In this document: positions 39,606 to 48,835 of the stretch, piece by piece
Layout: the number at the start of each line of letters is the position of its first letter
How positions within the stretch are numbered: the stretch's first letter is position 1
NCBI RefSeq assembly: GCF_015707995.1
Contig: NZ_JAAGRY010000004.1
Span: forward strand, 1-64,000
DNA length: 64,000 bases
Reading direction: 5' to 3'
DNA from: Microbacterium paulum
Lineage (GTDB): Bacteria > Actinomycetota > Actinomycetes > Actinomycetales > Microbacteriaceae
Made by a program: the position numbers and the translations under genes
Notes under the pieces: model-generated
Database searches by the model: none
What the model was told of the DNA's origin: nothing
Seen by the model: the letters and a program-made list of their open reading frames with translations, nothing else

Positions 39606-39914
39606 ATGGACTCTCTCTCCTCCTGGCTCATCAGCCTCTTCGGCACGTGGACGACGGTCGCGCAGACGGCGGTCATCTTCCTCGCGATCGTCGTCGTGAT
39701 CAGCGTTGCGATCGCGACCAATCTCAAGTGGGGCAAGATCATCGTCACCGGTCTCGCGGCCGCGGTGGTCGTGATGCTCGTCAACGGCGGCATCCAGCTC
39801 TTCTCCAGTCGGCTCAACACCGAGGTCAACTCCGCCCCGACATCGCACACGGTTCAGCTCACGGCTGACGCCGGTGTATGGGTGCTCCCGGAGCTGACCG
39901 CGCCGGCGGTGTGA
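39606..39914 (+). CDS. Two-TM membrane protein of the T4SS (102 aa)
   Basis: Segments TVAQTAVIFLAIVVVISVAI and IIVTGLAAAVVVMLVNGGIQ, followed by an external C-terminal ~40 residues. AAAGGA precedes the ATG at 39606. VirB2- or TcpD-like in size and place between TcpC and TcpE, but no specific motif. Confidence 0.65.
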   Translation: MDSLSSWLISLFGTWTTVAQTAVIFLAIVVVISVAIATNLKWGKIIVTGLAAAVVVMLVNGGIQLFSSRLNTEVNSAPTSHTVQLTADAGVWVLPELTAPAV

Positions 39915-39916
39915 CC

Positions 39917-40495
39917 ATGCCGCAGGAGGAGATCGCCCGCTTCTACACGCGATCCCGCCGATTCCCCAAGATGATCGGCCGGATGAACGACGGCAGCCGC
40001 ATTCCCGGCGGCCCCTACACCCTCACCCAGGTGGGGGTCGGCGGGGCCGTACTGCTGGTGATGCTGGTCACCCGCGGCCTGCTGTGGAGCACTGGCGAGA
40101 TCCTCCTCGACCTCCTCATGACGGCAGGTATCGGGTTCGCCGCGACCTGGCTCGTGGGGCGGATACCGATGACGCGACGCAACCTGCTGTTCGCGTTCCT
40201 CGACAGCACGGCAGCCGTCTTCAAGCCGTTCGGGGGGAAGTACCAGGGGCAGGCTATCCGACTCGCCCCACCGCACGCCGCCGGTGGCGGCATGCAGGTG
40301 CTCTCCCCCCGGACGGATCGAACCAGCCCCCCGGTCACCGCTCCATCCCCGACACCGAAGGCGAACCCGGCACCTGCCCCAGACCCTCGGCGCACACGCC
40401 GCGATCCAGTTCCCGCCGCGGCCGAGGTCACGCAGCACCGTCCCGAGACCGGGGTGGAGCGGCTGCTCGCTCAGATCAACTCGACCACCAACTAG
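39917..40495 (+). CDS. TcpE/PrgI-like conjugation membrane protein (192 aa)
   Basis: RRFPKMIGRMNDGSRIPGGP and TLTQVGVGGAVLLVMLVTRG resemble the TcpE/ConD family, with TM segments at ~34-52 and ~60-80 (LLDLLMTAGIGFAATWLVGR). The C-terminal ~80 residues are a proline-rich tail. Located immediately before the VirB4 ATPase, as PrgI/TcpE genes normally are. An in-frame GTG six bases upstream is an alternative start. Confidence 0.75.
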   Translation: MPQEEIARFYTRSRRFPKMIGRMNDGSRIPGGPYTLTQVGVGGAVLLVMLVTRGLLWSTGEILLDLLMTAGIGFAATWLVGRIPMTRRNLLFAFLDSTAAVFKPFGGKYQGQAIRLAPPHAAGGGMQVLSPRTDRTSPPVTAPSPTPKANPAPAPDPRRTRRDPVPAAAEVTQHRPETGVERLLAQINSTTN

Positions 40496-40504
40496 GAGAC
40501 CGTG

Positions 40505-43015
40505 ATGCAGATCCCCACCGCCGCGTTCGCCGGACACCTCACCTGGACTCGCACCGGGACAATCTGGGCGACCTGGCGCCTTCAGGGACTCCCGCACGGC
40601 CTTGGCACCGACGAGATGCTGCAGCTGGTCCTCTCCCAGCATCAGGCACTGTTCCAGTCACTGCGCGGCGAGGCGCTCCTGCTGGGCTACTGCGCTGCCA
40701 CGGATCCCGTGGACATCGTCGACAAGATGCTCGCCGGCGTCGACATCCGCGACACACCCGCGTGGGCTGAGGAGTGCGCTCTCACGCTTGACTCGCTGGA
40801 GGAGATCCCGCTCGGGGAGCGGGTCTACTGGCTGTCGATCCCTCTCGCTGCCGGGAACTGGCGCACCCGCTTACGAGCGGCGTGGCGCGCTGGCTCCGAC
40901 CAGTTCCGTGAGCAACTGGCGCTGCCTCGCCGCGTCCCCACCAAAGGTGAGGTCTCGGCGGCGATGGCCGCGGCGACCCAGCTCGAGCACCGCATCCCCG
41001 CCGGCTTCCAGGCCCGCCCCGCCACCGTCGCCGAGCAGGTCTGGATCGCGATGCGCTCGCAGCACCGCGGACTGGTCGCCGACGGTGCTGCACCCGACGA
41101 GGTCGCTGGAATCGACGAAGTGCCTGCGACCCAGCTGCCGACGGCCATGCCGCGGCCATGGCTGGATGAGGGAGGTCAGTCCGACCTCTCCCCCAGTGAG
41201 CTCAAGAGGTTCCTCCCGTTCAACAGGCGCTACCTCAAGGTGCAGAGCCCCCACTCCGAGCTACCCAGCTACCAGGTGATGCAGGCCGTAGTCGCCGGCC
41301 CCAAGGGTGGGTGGCTGATGCCCGGCGTGGAATGGATCAGCAGGGTCGAGCAGTACGAGATCGACGTCGATTGGGCAATCCGCCTGACGGTGTCCCCCGC
41401 CGAGGCTGTCAAGCGTCGCAACAAGCGTGCGGAGGAGCAGCTCATCGACCAGGTGCAGCAGCAGTCCGGCACCAACGCCATCACCGGCAGCGGTTCAGAC
41501 CTCGTCGAGATTGGGGAGACGCTGGCGGCCTACCACGCGTCGTTGAACGTCTCCGACAAGGAAGTCGAGGTCGAGGCCACCGTGATCTTCGCGGTCGGCG
41601 GGGAAACGGCCGACATCGCCCAGGCGCGGGCCCGTTACCTGGCAGCGGACTTCAAGGCCAGCGACTTCCTCCTCGAGACGCCGCTCGGAGGGCAGGAGGA
41701 ACTGTGGTGGGCGATGCAGCCGGGAACTCCCACCTCGAGGATCGTCCGCGACCTCGCGCAGATCACGACCGGGAGGGAATTCGCCTCCGGTCTCCCGATC
41801 GTCAGCTGCTCCCTCGGCGATGACCGGGGCATCCGCCTCGGGGACAACATCACCACCGGACGTCACACGCCGATCCTGATCGATCTGCACGGCAACATCC
41901 GCGCGGACTCTTCAGGATCCTTCGGGGTCGTCGCCGAGCTCGGCGCCGGGAAAAGCGTCCTGCTGAAGGCGATCGCTGGGGATGTCCTGGATCGTGGCGG
42001 CCGCATCGTCGCCATCGACCGCACGGACTCGCGCGAGTACGCCACGTTCGCCCAGTCGCTGACGGGCAAGCAGGTGCGCGTCGTGGACATCCTCGAACCG
42101 GAGTGGTCGCTGGACCCCATCCGCGTCCTCGGCCCCGAGAGGGGCTCTCGCATGGTGCAGTCCCTGTTCGCACTCATGCTGAACGTCGACCCGGTCGAGC
42201 CGCGCGGTGTCGAGCTGTCCCGCCTGTTGGAAGCCGAGTACATGGCCAAGAACGGGATCAGGAGCCTCGGCTCGCTGATGACACATCTCGCCGAGCTCAC
42301 CGACAACACAATCGCCACCGAGCTGCTCCACCTTATCCGCGTCGTGGCGACCAAGGACTTCGGAGCGGTCCTGTTCGACGAGACCATCCCCGCGCTGGAT
42401 CTGAGCGCGGACGCCATCGTGTTCACCACCCGCGGACTGCCGCTGCCGGATCGCGGTGAGGTCGAGAAGGAGCACCTGTTCAAGCAGCTGCCGCTGGAGA
42501 AGAAGTTCGGCCGGGCCATGTACGCGGTGCTCACGCAGCTGACCCGGGAGGCGTGCTTCATGGACATCTACCAACTTGCCCTGGCGGTGTTCGACGAGGC
42601 ACACCACATCACCGCAAGCCGCGACGGTGAGGCGGAGCTGCAGACATTCTTCCGCGACGGCCGCAAGCACGGCGCGGCCGCCGCGGTGGGCTCCCACGAC
42701 CCGGCCGACTTCGGCGACGAGGTGACCCGCGGTCTGATCAAGATCCGATTCGTGATGCGCCAGACCGACGAGAACCTCGCACGGCGCGCCCTGGAATGGC
42801 TCGGCCTGCCGGTCACAGTCGACACGATCCGTGAGGTGACGAAGAACCTCAGCCCGATGGGGGCGGGCCGTGAAGTCGCGCCGGAGCGTCGCGGTGAAGG
42901 GATCATGCGGGACATCCGCGGCCGGTACGGCAAGTTCCGCAAGACCCTGCCTGCTCGTCCAGAGCGTCGCAAGGCGGTCATGTCCACCCCCTCGGCCCCG
43001 GTGGAGTCCCGGTGA
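40505..43015 (+). CDS. VirB4-like conjugation ATPase (TcpF/ConE)
   Basis: 836 residues. Walker A ELGAGKSVLLKAI (GAGKS at 480-484) and Walker B LAVFDEAHHIT (~692-702) with the VirB4-type surroundings (IVAIDRTDSREYATFAQSL, MRQTDENLARRALEWLGL). The N-terminal ~460 residues contain the VirB4 barrel and linker regions. It energises assembly of and transport through the type IV channel. The ATG at 40505 follows GGAG; an in-frame GTG at 40502 is equivalent. Confidence 0.9.
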   Translation: MQIPTAAFAGHLTWTRTGTIWATWRLQGLPHGLGTDEMLQLVLSQHQALFQSLRGEALLLGYCAATDPVDIVDKMLAGVDIRDTPAWAEECALTLDSLEEIPLGERVYWLSIPLAAGNWRTRLRAAWRAGSDQFREQLALPRRVPTKGEVSAAMAAATQLEHRIPAGFQARPATVAEQVWIAMRSQHRGLVADGAAPDEVAGIDEVPATQLPTAMPRPWLDEGGQSDLSPSELKRFLPFNRRYLKVQSPHSELPSYQVMQAVVAGPKGGWLMPGVEWISRVEQYEIDVDWAIRLTVSPAEAVKRRNKRAEEQLIDQVQQQSGTNAITGSGSDLVEIGETLAAYHASLNVSDKEVEVEATVIFAVGGETADIAQARARYLAADFKASDFLLETPLGGQEELWWAMQPGTPTSRIVRDLAQITTGREFASGLPIVSCSLGDDRGIRLGDNITTGRHTPILIDLHGNIRADSSGSFGVVAELGAGKSVLLKAIAGDVLDRGGRIVAIDRTDSREYATFAQSLTGKQVRVVDILEPEWSLDPIRVLGPERGSRMVQSLFALMLNVDPVEPRGVELSRLLEAEYMAKNGIRSLGSLMTHLAELTDNTIATELLHLIRVVATKDFGAVLFDETIPALDLSADAIVFTTRGLPLPDRGEVEKEHLFKQLPLEKKFGRAMYAVLTQLTREACFMDIYQLALAVFDEAHHITASRDGEAELQTFFRDGRKHGAAAAVGSHDPADFGDEVTRGLIKIRFVMRQTDENLARRALEWLGLPVTVDTIREVTKNLSPMGAGREVAPERRGEGIMRDIRGRYGKFRKTLPARPERRKAVMSTPSAPVESR

Positions 43016-44973
43016 TCTCCTTCTACGCCTCCTCGTTCCACACGCTGTCGTCGTGGGCGCTGCGCGCACGCGTATGGGCGCACCTGAACCCTCGGAAGAC
43101 CAAGGTGCTGGTGACGGTGATGCTGGTGATCTACTTCACCAGCATCACAGCGCAAGCAGCGCACGCCTCCTGGCTCCTCCCGGAAGGCACCGAGTTCACC
43201 GACAGTCATGGCGTCCCCATCGAACGGTTCGCGGCGATCAACGTCAACGCCGGCGACATCTGGACGCCGGCGAAGGTGATCGCCAACTTCATCGTGCAGC
43301 TGGTCTGGGTCATCCAGTACTACGTCGCCACAGCGATCATCTGGCTGTTCAGCTTCATGCTGTCCTTCGAGTGGGTGTCCTGGCTGGCGACACCGTTCAA
43401 CGCTCTCGCCTCCTGGATGCAAGGCGAGCTGTCCGGCATCGGCTGGATCCCGTTCGCACTGACCATCGCCGCGCTGGTGGGCGGTGCGGCCATCCTGTTC
43501 GGGAAGACCTCCGCAGGCATCTGGGAGATCGTCGTCGCCCTCGTGATGTCCGTCCTCGCCGTGGGCATCCTCGCCAACCCCGTCGCGACGCTGACGGCAA
43601 CCGGAGGGATGCTCGACAAGGCGCAGGAGTGGGGCGGATCGCTGGCCGGGGCCATCGTCGTCGACGACACGCAAACCTCCACCGACGTTGACACGATGTC
43701 TGCAGCCGTGACCTCACAGCTCGTGGACGTCTTCATCCGCGTCCCGCACCAGGTGATCTCCTACGGCATGGTGCTCCCCGACAACTGCCAGGAGCCCTAT
43801 ACGCAGGCGATGAGCGTCTCCGACCCGGTCACCGGGATCTTCTCCGGCACATACGCAACGCTCTCCAACTGCCTGCCCGACTTCGCGAAGTCCGTCTCGG
43901 ACAACCCCGGCGGGCTGAACATCATGTTCGCCTTCATCAACGCCGGCGGCGTTTTCACCCTCCTGATCTTCGCCCTGGCAATCACCGCGCTGCTGATGGT
44001 GTCGGTGTTCTTCTTCCTGGTCGCCGCAGTGAAGTCGATGTTCCTCGTCTACCTCGCGATCCTCCCGGTCAACCGCGAGCCCCTGTGGCGCTCGATCAGC
44101 GACTCCATCATGGGGCTCATCAGCCTGATCGTGATGACCTGCCTGCTGTCGCTGTACCTCAAGCTGACCACCTGGATCATGACCGCCAGCGGCGGGATCC
44201 CCCACAACTTCCGCATGCTCCTGCTATCGATCCTGCTGACCATCATGGTCGTGCTGATCTGGCGCGCGCGGAAAGCGACGCTCAAGGCCGGCCGGATGGC
44301 CGCCGGGCCGCTGAGTCGTCTCGGCCTCGGCATGAAGAGCGCACCCAAGGACTCCAACGCCCTCCTGAAGATGGGCGCGGTCACCAGCATGGCGAAGAAC
44401 GCCTACGACCTCTTCCACAAGGACGGGAAGAAGACCCCCGCCGTGCAAGGTCCCGCCCCGGATCTGCCCGAGCCGGACCCGATGGTGCTTCGGCAAGTTC
44501 GCGACCCGCAGCGCGCGGCAACATCGCGCTCCGCACTCACGACCGGCAGTGGGTCCTCGACCGGGTCGAGCGCGGCTCCCACCGGCGGCCCCGGACCGCG
44601 TCCTCACGGGGGCTCCGCAGCGAAGAAGGCGATCGGAGCGGGCCGAGTCACCGTCAACGTCGCCAAGGGCGCCGCCAGCGGCGGCGTCGCCGGCGCGGCC
44701 GCCGCAGCGGGTGTTGAGGTGGCCAAGGGCGTCACCGGGAAGGCGGCCCGGGCCGGCGCCGATCTGGGCGAGCTGAAAGTGATGAGGGTTCAGGAGTCTC
44801 CGAGCCGGATCGAGGTCGACAAGAACGGCGTCGCAACTGCCCGCCGGCGCCCCGCCACGCCGGTGCATGACGTGTCCTCGATGCCGCCCCGCCCGGCTGC
44901 CGTGTCCCCGCGCGCTGAGGCGCGACGTCGCGAGCTCGAAGCGTTCCGACCGAAGGAACTGGCGTCGCGATGA
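43012..44973 (+). CDS. VirB6/TrbL-like polytopic channel protein (653 aa)
   Basis: GTG start overlapping the VirB4 stop. Leader-like N-terminus with A-H-A-S after ~50 residues, then at least six TM segments between ~85 and ~405 (for example VIQYYVATAIIWLFSFMLSF, LTIAALVGGAAILFG, LLIFALAITALLMVSVFFFL, LLLSILLTIMVVLIW). The C-terminal ~230 residues are soluble and Gly/Ala/Ser-rich. This is the TcpH/ConG-type counterpart of VirB6 that lines the inner-membrane channel. Confidence 0.8.
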   Translation: MISFYASSFHTLSSWALRARVWAHLNPRKTKVLVTVMLVIYFTSITAQAAHASWLLPEGTEFTDSHGVPIERFAAINVNAGDIWTPAKVIANFIVQLVWVIQYYVATAIIWLFSFMLSFEWVSWLATPFNALASWMQGELSGIGWIPFALTIAALVGGAAILFGKTSAGIWEIVVALVMSVLAVGILANPVATLTATGGMLDKAQEWGGSLAGAIVVDDTQTSTDVDTMSAAVTSQLVDVFIRVPHQVISYGMVLPDNCQEPYTQAMSVSDPVTGIFSGTYATLSNCLPDFAKSVSDNPGGLNIMFAFINAGGVFTLLIFALAITALLMVSVFFFLVAAVKSMFLVYLAILPVNREPLWRSISDSIMGLISLIVMTCLLSLYLKLTTWIMTASGGIPHNFRMLLLSILLTIMVVLIWRARKATLKAGRMAAGPLSRLGLGMKSAPKDSNALLKMGAVTSMAKNAYDLFHKDGKKTPAVQGPAPDLPEPDPMVLRQVRDPQRAATSRSALTTGSGSSTGSSAAPTGGPGPRPHGGSAAKKAIGAGRVTVNVAKGAASGGVAGAAAAAGVEVAKGVTGKAARAGADLGELKVMRVQESPSRIEVDKNGVATARRRPATPVHDVSSMPPRPAAVSPRAEARRRELEAFRPKELASR

Positions 44974-46262
44974 AGAAGCTCGCACTTATCGCCGGTGCGC
45001 TCGTCGTTGTCCTCGTTCTGGGGTTCGGCGGGTTTGTCGTTGTCGCGATGGGTGCGCTGTCCTCCTCGGCTGCGGCCTCCGGCAGCGGGTCGGGCGGGTG
45101 CGTCCCGGCGGCGATCTCCTCCACCAGGCCGACCACATCCGCGACGAGAGCTTCGGCACCGCCGCCTCCACCCGCGAAGGGCGCCGCGGCCGCGACTTCG
45201 TCGACGACGTCGACGAAGTCGGCGCCGGACTCGCTGGAGATCTCGCGCGGCGACGGCACCGTGACGCTGAACAGCAAGCAGCTGGCGATCGCCACGGCGA
45301 TCATCACCGTTGGCCGGCAGCTCGGCATCTCCGATAAGGGCGTGAAGGTCGCGTTGATGACGGCCTTGCAGGAGTCGGTGCTGCGCATGTACGCCAACAG
45401 CACCGTCCCCGAGTCGCTCAACTACGACCACGACGCGGTGGGCAGCGACCACGACAGCGTCAATCCCTTCCAGCAGCGCGCCGGCTGGGGCTCGGTCAAG
45501 GAGCGGATGAACCTCGACTACTCGATCAAAGCGTTCTACGGCGGTGCCGATGGCCCGAACCATGGCTCTCCGCGCGGCCTGCGCGACATCGACGGCTGGG
45601 AGAGCATGACCCCAGGCGTCGCCGCGCAGACCGTTCAGGTCAGCGCCTACCCCGACGCGTACGACAAGTGGGAAGCCGGCGCAGAGCAGCTGATCAGCAC
45701 CCTCGGCAATGGGATCTCCGCCGGGTGCGGCTCGGGAACGATCAGCGGCCAGATGGCGCTCCCTCTCGATCAGCCCTACCAGATGACCAGCGGTTACGGA
45801 CCCCGTGACATCGACGTCGAGGGGGCCTCGACCTGGCATGTGGCGATCGACCTGCAGAACTGGCCAGGCAACTGCGGCGCCCCCGTGTACGCGATTCTTC
45901 CTGGCACGGTCACGCTCAGCAGCCCCCTCTGGCTCTCGATCAAGCACGCCGACGGCTTCGTCGTGTCCTACCTCCACATGTACATGTCCGACCGGCGCGT
46001 CAACGTCGGCGACCAGGTGGTCGCGGGGCAGCAGATCGGGAAAACCGGGAACGTGCCTCCCAGTGGTGGCTGCCACCTCGATCTGCGGATCAACGTGGCC
46101 GAGAACACCAACGCGCAGGTCGCGCAGCTCACCCTCTCGCAGAACGAGACGCGGATGGCGGGGGCGACCCGCCCCGAGCATCAGAACTTCGTCGACCCAG
46201 AGCAATTTATGCGCCTGTGGGGTGTCGAGGTATGCCCGGACGACTGGTGCAAGCGGCTATGA
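44970..46262 (+). CDS. Cell-wall hydrolase: SLT-like plus M23 peptidase domains
   Basis: 430 residues. TM anchor ~5-29, low-complexity A/S/T/P linker to ~88, then a lysozyme-like domain with catalytic-type Glu135 in MTALQESVLRMY and SVNPFQQRAGWG. The C-terminal M23/LytM domain (~245-400) has GYGPRDIDVEG, zinc ligands His290 and Asp294 in WHVAIDLQNW, and GGCHLDLRI (His ~369). It opens peptidoglycan for the conjugation channel, the VirB1/TcpG role. ATGA overlap with the VirB6-like gene. Confidence 0.85.
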   Translation: MKKLALIAGALVVVLVLGFGGFVVVAMGALSSSAAASGSGSGGCVPAAISSTRPTTSATRASAPPPPPAKGAAAATSSTTSTKSAPDSLEISRGDGTVTLNSKQLAIATAIITVGRQLGISDKGVKVALMTALQESVLRMYANSTVPESLNYDHDAVGSDHDSVNPFQQRAGWGSVKERMNLDYSIKAFYGGADGPNHGSPRGLRDIDGWESMTPGVAAQTVQVSAYPDAYDKWEAGAEQLISTLGNGISAGCGSGTISGQMALPLDQPYQMTSGYGPRDIDVEGASTWHVAIDLQNWPGNCGAPVYAILPGTVTLSSPLWLSIKHADGFVVSYLHMYMSDRRVNVGDQVVAGQQIGKTGNVPPSGGCHLDLRINVAENTNAQVAQLTLSQNETRMAGATRPEHQNFVDPEQFMRLWGVEVCPDDWCKRL

Positions 46263-46273
46263 GCGGCAACGGG

Positions 46274-46312
46274 TTTGTCGACTCTCCGACTCAGACCAGA
46301 CCCCTTATGGAG
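46274..46312 (+). promoter_or_regulatory. Conjugation-regulon promoter element B8
   Basis: TTTGTCGAC (46274-46282), 19 bases, CCCTTATGGAG (46302-46312). It begins 11 bases after the wall-hydrolase stop and precedes the small membrane gene and the coupling ATPase. The downstream half is diverged but the spacing is exact. Confidence 0.6.
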
Positions 46313-46344
46313 TGAACGCGCATGCGCACAGCAAGGAGCACCAC

Positions 46345-46632
46345 ATGAACACCGACGACGACCGCACAATGCTGATCCTCACCCTCCCGATCCTCCTGCT
46401 CTTGATCGGTCCGGGGATCCTCGCCTCGTTCCTTCCCGACGTGCGCGGGGCGCTGCTGCAGGCTCGCCTGCTCGTCGACGAGAACGTGCTGATCCCGATC
46501 GCTGACGGGATCGGTCTGGATCTCGCACGTGTCATGATCCTGGCGGGCTTGCTGGTGGGGGTACTCACTCTTGGCGCGTGGGCGATCAAGCGACACCACG
46601 CCGCACGCGATGAGAAGGCGGGATCCCGCTGA
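46345..46632 (+). CDS. Two-TM membrane protein preceding the coupling ATPase (95 aa)
   Basis: MNTDDDRTMLILTLPILLLL gives TM1 (~8-25); TM2 is VMILAGLLVGVLTLGAWAI (~63-81), ending KRHHAARDEKAG. AAGGAG lies before the ATG. ATGA-type overlap with the next gene. Possibly an adaptor of the coupling protein; no family recognised. Confidence 0.65.
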   Translation: MNTDDDRTMLILTLPILLLLIGPGILASFLPDVRGALLQARLLVDENVLIPIADGIGLDLARVMILAGLLVGVLTLGAWAIKRHHAARDEKAGSR

Positions 46633-48749
46633 TGTCGTCCCGGGCCGCGGCAGCCGCGCTCCCCCGCATCAACCCACCGATCCTGGCGGTCGGGTCGCTC
46701 CTGGCCGCCGCGCTCGTGATCGTCGGTGTCGGCGCAATCCTCGAGGTGGCCGCCGGCCTCGTCGTGCTCGCGGCCACGGCAATGGTGCTGATAGCCGCGG
46801 CCGTCATCACGACCCATGTTCGGTCCTCGCGCCGTCAGGAGGCGATGGATCTGTGCATCCTGCGGATCTATGGCGCCCTGGGATGGCCTGTGCCGGCACG
46901 AGAGCATCTGGTGGCGTCTCGGTGGCGTGGAGGTTGGTTCGGGCGCCCGACGCGCGTGCTGGTGCGCTACAACCCCGTCTCCGACGAGTCGTTCCCCGAG
47001 ATCCTCGGGGAGACCAAGCGAGTCATGGAGCGGGCGTTCGACACCCGATACAAGCTCGGCAAGCACAAGCCCCGCAAGGGGTGGTTCCTGCTGACCGTGA
47101 ACCTGGCGGTCGAGGACACCAGCAAAGACGCCCAGATCGAACGGGTCAACACGGTGATCGCGAAGACCTTCAGTGGAGATGCGAAGGCGAGCGCGAAGTT
47201 CGTCGAGGAGAAGCTGCGCGAGATCACCGTCCGCTACGAGGTGACCCCCCGGCTCTCCTCCAACGCGCTGCGCGCGCGCATCGAGTCGCAGATCTCCGCG
47301 GTGCTCGACGGTCGGTGGCGGGCGTTCTGGGACCTGCAGCATGACACCGTCCGCTTCGAAGTGCGCCCCAACCTGTCAGGGGTCATCTTCAACCCCAACA
47401 TCGCGCCGACCACGGTCGACCCTCTCGCGACCTACGACGACCTCAAGGTGCCATTCGCTGTCGACGAAGACGGCAACACCATCTACTGGCGACCCAAGCG
47501 CGACCCGCACGGACTGATCACCGGCAAGACCGGTGCTGGCAAGACCGTCGCGATGCTCGGCATCATCCAGTACCTCGCGGCACAGGGCTGGGAGATCTGG
47601 GGAATCGACGGCAAGCGCATCGAACTGCTCGGCCTGCGCTCATGGCCGAACGTGCGCCTGATCGCTGGTCGCATCGACCACCAGGCGCGAGTCGCCCACG
47701 AGGTGTTCCGCATCATGCAGCAGCGCTTCGAGGACTACGAGAGCGGCCGCGTTCGCCTCGAGGACTTCACACCGGTGCTGTTCCCCATCGACGAGTTCAA
47801 GACGTTCAAGAACGCCGCCACTCGCTGGTATCGCACCGTCAAGCCCAAGGGCCCGGGCACGCAGCCTCCTGTGCTCGAGGAGATCAGCGACTTCATGTCC
47901 CTGGCCCGCAAGGTGCGTATGCACGCTCTCGTTGGCCTGCAGCGGCCCGACACAGAGTTCCTCACCGGCGACATGCGCGACAACTTCGGGTTCCGCGCCT
48001 CGTTCGGGCGCCTCTCCCCCGACGGCGCCCAGATGATGTGGAACTCGTACTCCATCGGCGTCACCGTGCCCGTCAACGCCAAGGGCCGCGGCATCGCCTA
48101 CGACGACCACGGCGTGCCCGTCGAGATCCAGGCGTACTGGACTCCGGACCCCTACCAGACCGAAGCAGACCACCCCGAGAACTGGGTGTTCCCCGACGAC
48201 ATGAAACTCGTCGAGCAGATCACTCCCAAGCACACCATCCACCAGCTGATGGCCGTCGTTGACCCCGAAGACCAACCCGACCTCGATGGAACCGGCGCCG
48301 AGGGGAACCCTGACTACAACGACTACATGGCAGCGAGGATCGTCGAGGCCGGCCGAGCGGCCGAGCTGCAACGGAAAGCCGCCGGCATCTTCACCGGTCT
48401 CGACGACGACGACGCCGGCAAGCGCGTCGCCGAGCTCGAGCGCATCCAGCGCGAAGAGGCCGAGCCCGAGCTCGACGACACCGAGGAGCTGTTCCAGGGC
48501 TATGCGCAACCCGACGAGCTCGTCGTGGAAGAAGTACTCGACGATGAAGGGGGCCTCGCCCGGCAAGGCCTCCTCGCCCTCGTCGACCCCGACACCAACA
48601 CCTGGGGCCTCGTCGAGTCCGCCGAGTACGACGAACTCGACGAGGGATACATCGCCTTCACCTACCGCGACTACGAGACCGGAGAACCCGGCACCCTCGC
48701 CCTCCCCACCGACGGCACCATCACCGTCCGCGCACCAGAAACGGCGTGA
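46632..48749 (+). CDS. tcpA: FtsK/SpoIIIE-type coupling ATPase (TcpA-like)
   Basis: 705 residues. Two N-terminal TM segments (LAVGSLLAAALVIVGVGAIL, AAGLVVLAATAMVLIAAAVI), a ~200-residue middle domain, and an FtsK-type motor. The motor has Walker A GLITGKTGAGKTVAMLG (GKTGAGKT 298-305), Walker B VLFPIDEFKTF and sensor region ALVGLQRPDTEF. TcpA proteins select and pump DNA in Gram-positive conjugation. The last ~170 residues are very acidic (EEAEPELDDTEELFQGYA) and may contact the relaxosome. No relaxase gene follows. Confidence 0.85.
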   Translation: MSSRAAAAALPRINPPILAVGSLLAAALVIVGVGAILEVAAGLVVLAATAMVLIAAAVITTHVRSSRRQEAMDLCILRIYGALGWPVPAREHLVASRWRGGWFGRPTRVLVRYNPVSDESFPEILGETKRVMERAFDTRYKLGKHKPRKGWFLLTVNLAVEDTSKDAQIERVNTVIAKTFSGDAKASAKFVEEKLREITVRYEVTPRLSSNALRARIESQISAVLDGRWRAFWDLQHDTVRFEVRPNLSGVIFNPNIAPTTVDPLATYDDLKVPFAVDEDGNTIYWRPKRDPHGLITGKTGAGKTVAMLGIIQYLAAQGWEIWGIDGKRIELLGLRSWPNVRLIAGRIDHQARVAHEVFRIMQQRFEDYESGRVRLEDFTPVLFPIDEFKTFKNAATRWYRTVKPKGPGTQPPVLEEISDFMSLARKVRMHALVGLQRPDTEFLTGDMRDNFGFRASFGRLSPDGAQMMWNSYSIGVTVPVNAKGRGIAYDDHGVPVEIQAYWTPDPYQTEADHPENWVFPDDMKLVEQITPKHTIHQLMAVVDPEDQPDLDGTGAEGNPDYNDYMAARIVEAGRAAELQRKAAGIFTGLDDDDAGKRVAELERIQREEAEPELDDTEELFQGYAQPDELVVEEVLDDEGGLARQGLLALVDPDTNTWGLVESAEYDELDEGYIAFTYRDYETGEPGTLALPTDGTITVRAPETA

Positions 48750-48804
48750 CTGACCGATGTCCAGTCTTCGAGTGGGACGACACGCTAGTCCCAAATGTCT
48801 AGGC

Positions 48805-48828
48805 GTAGTGCTACCGCTACCGCTACGC
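48805..48828 (+). repeat. Tandem CTACCG repeats at the RHH-gene promoter
   Basis: GTAGTG (48805-48810) then CTACCG, CTACCG, CTACGC (48811-48828), seven bases before the ATG of the ribbon-helix-helix gene. A related GCTACAGCTACCG lies at 49269-49281 beyond the gene. RHH repressors commonly bind such short tandem boxes. Confidence 0.5.
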
Positions 48829-48835
48829 TGGCGGC

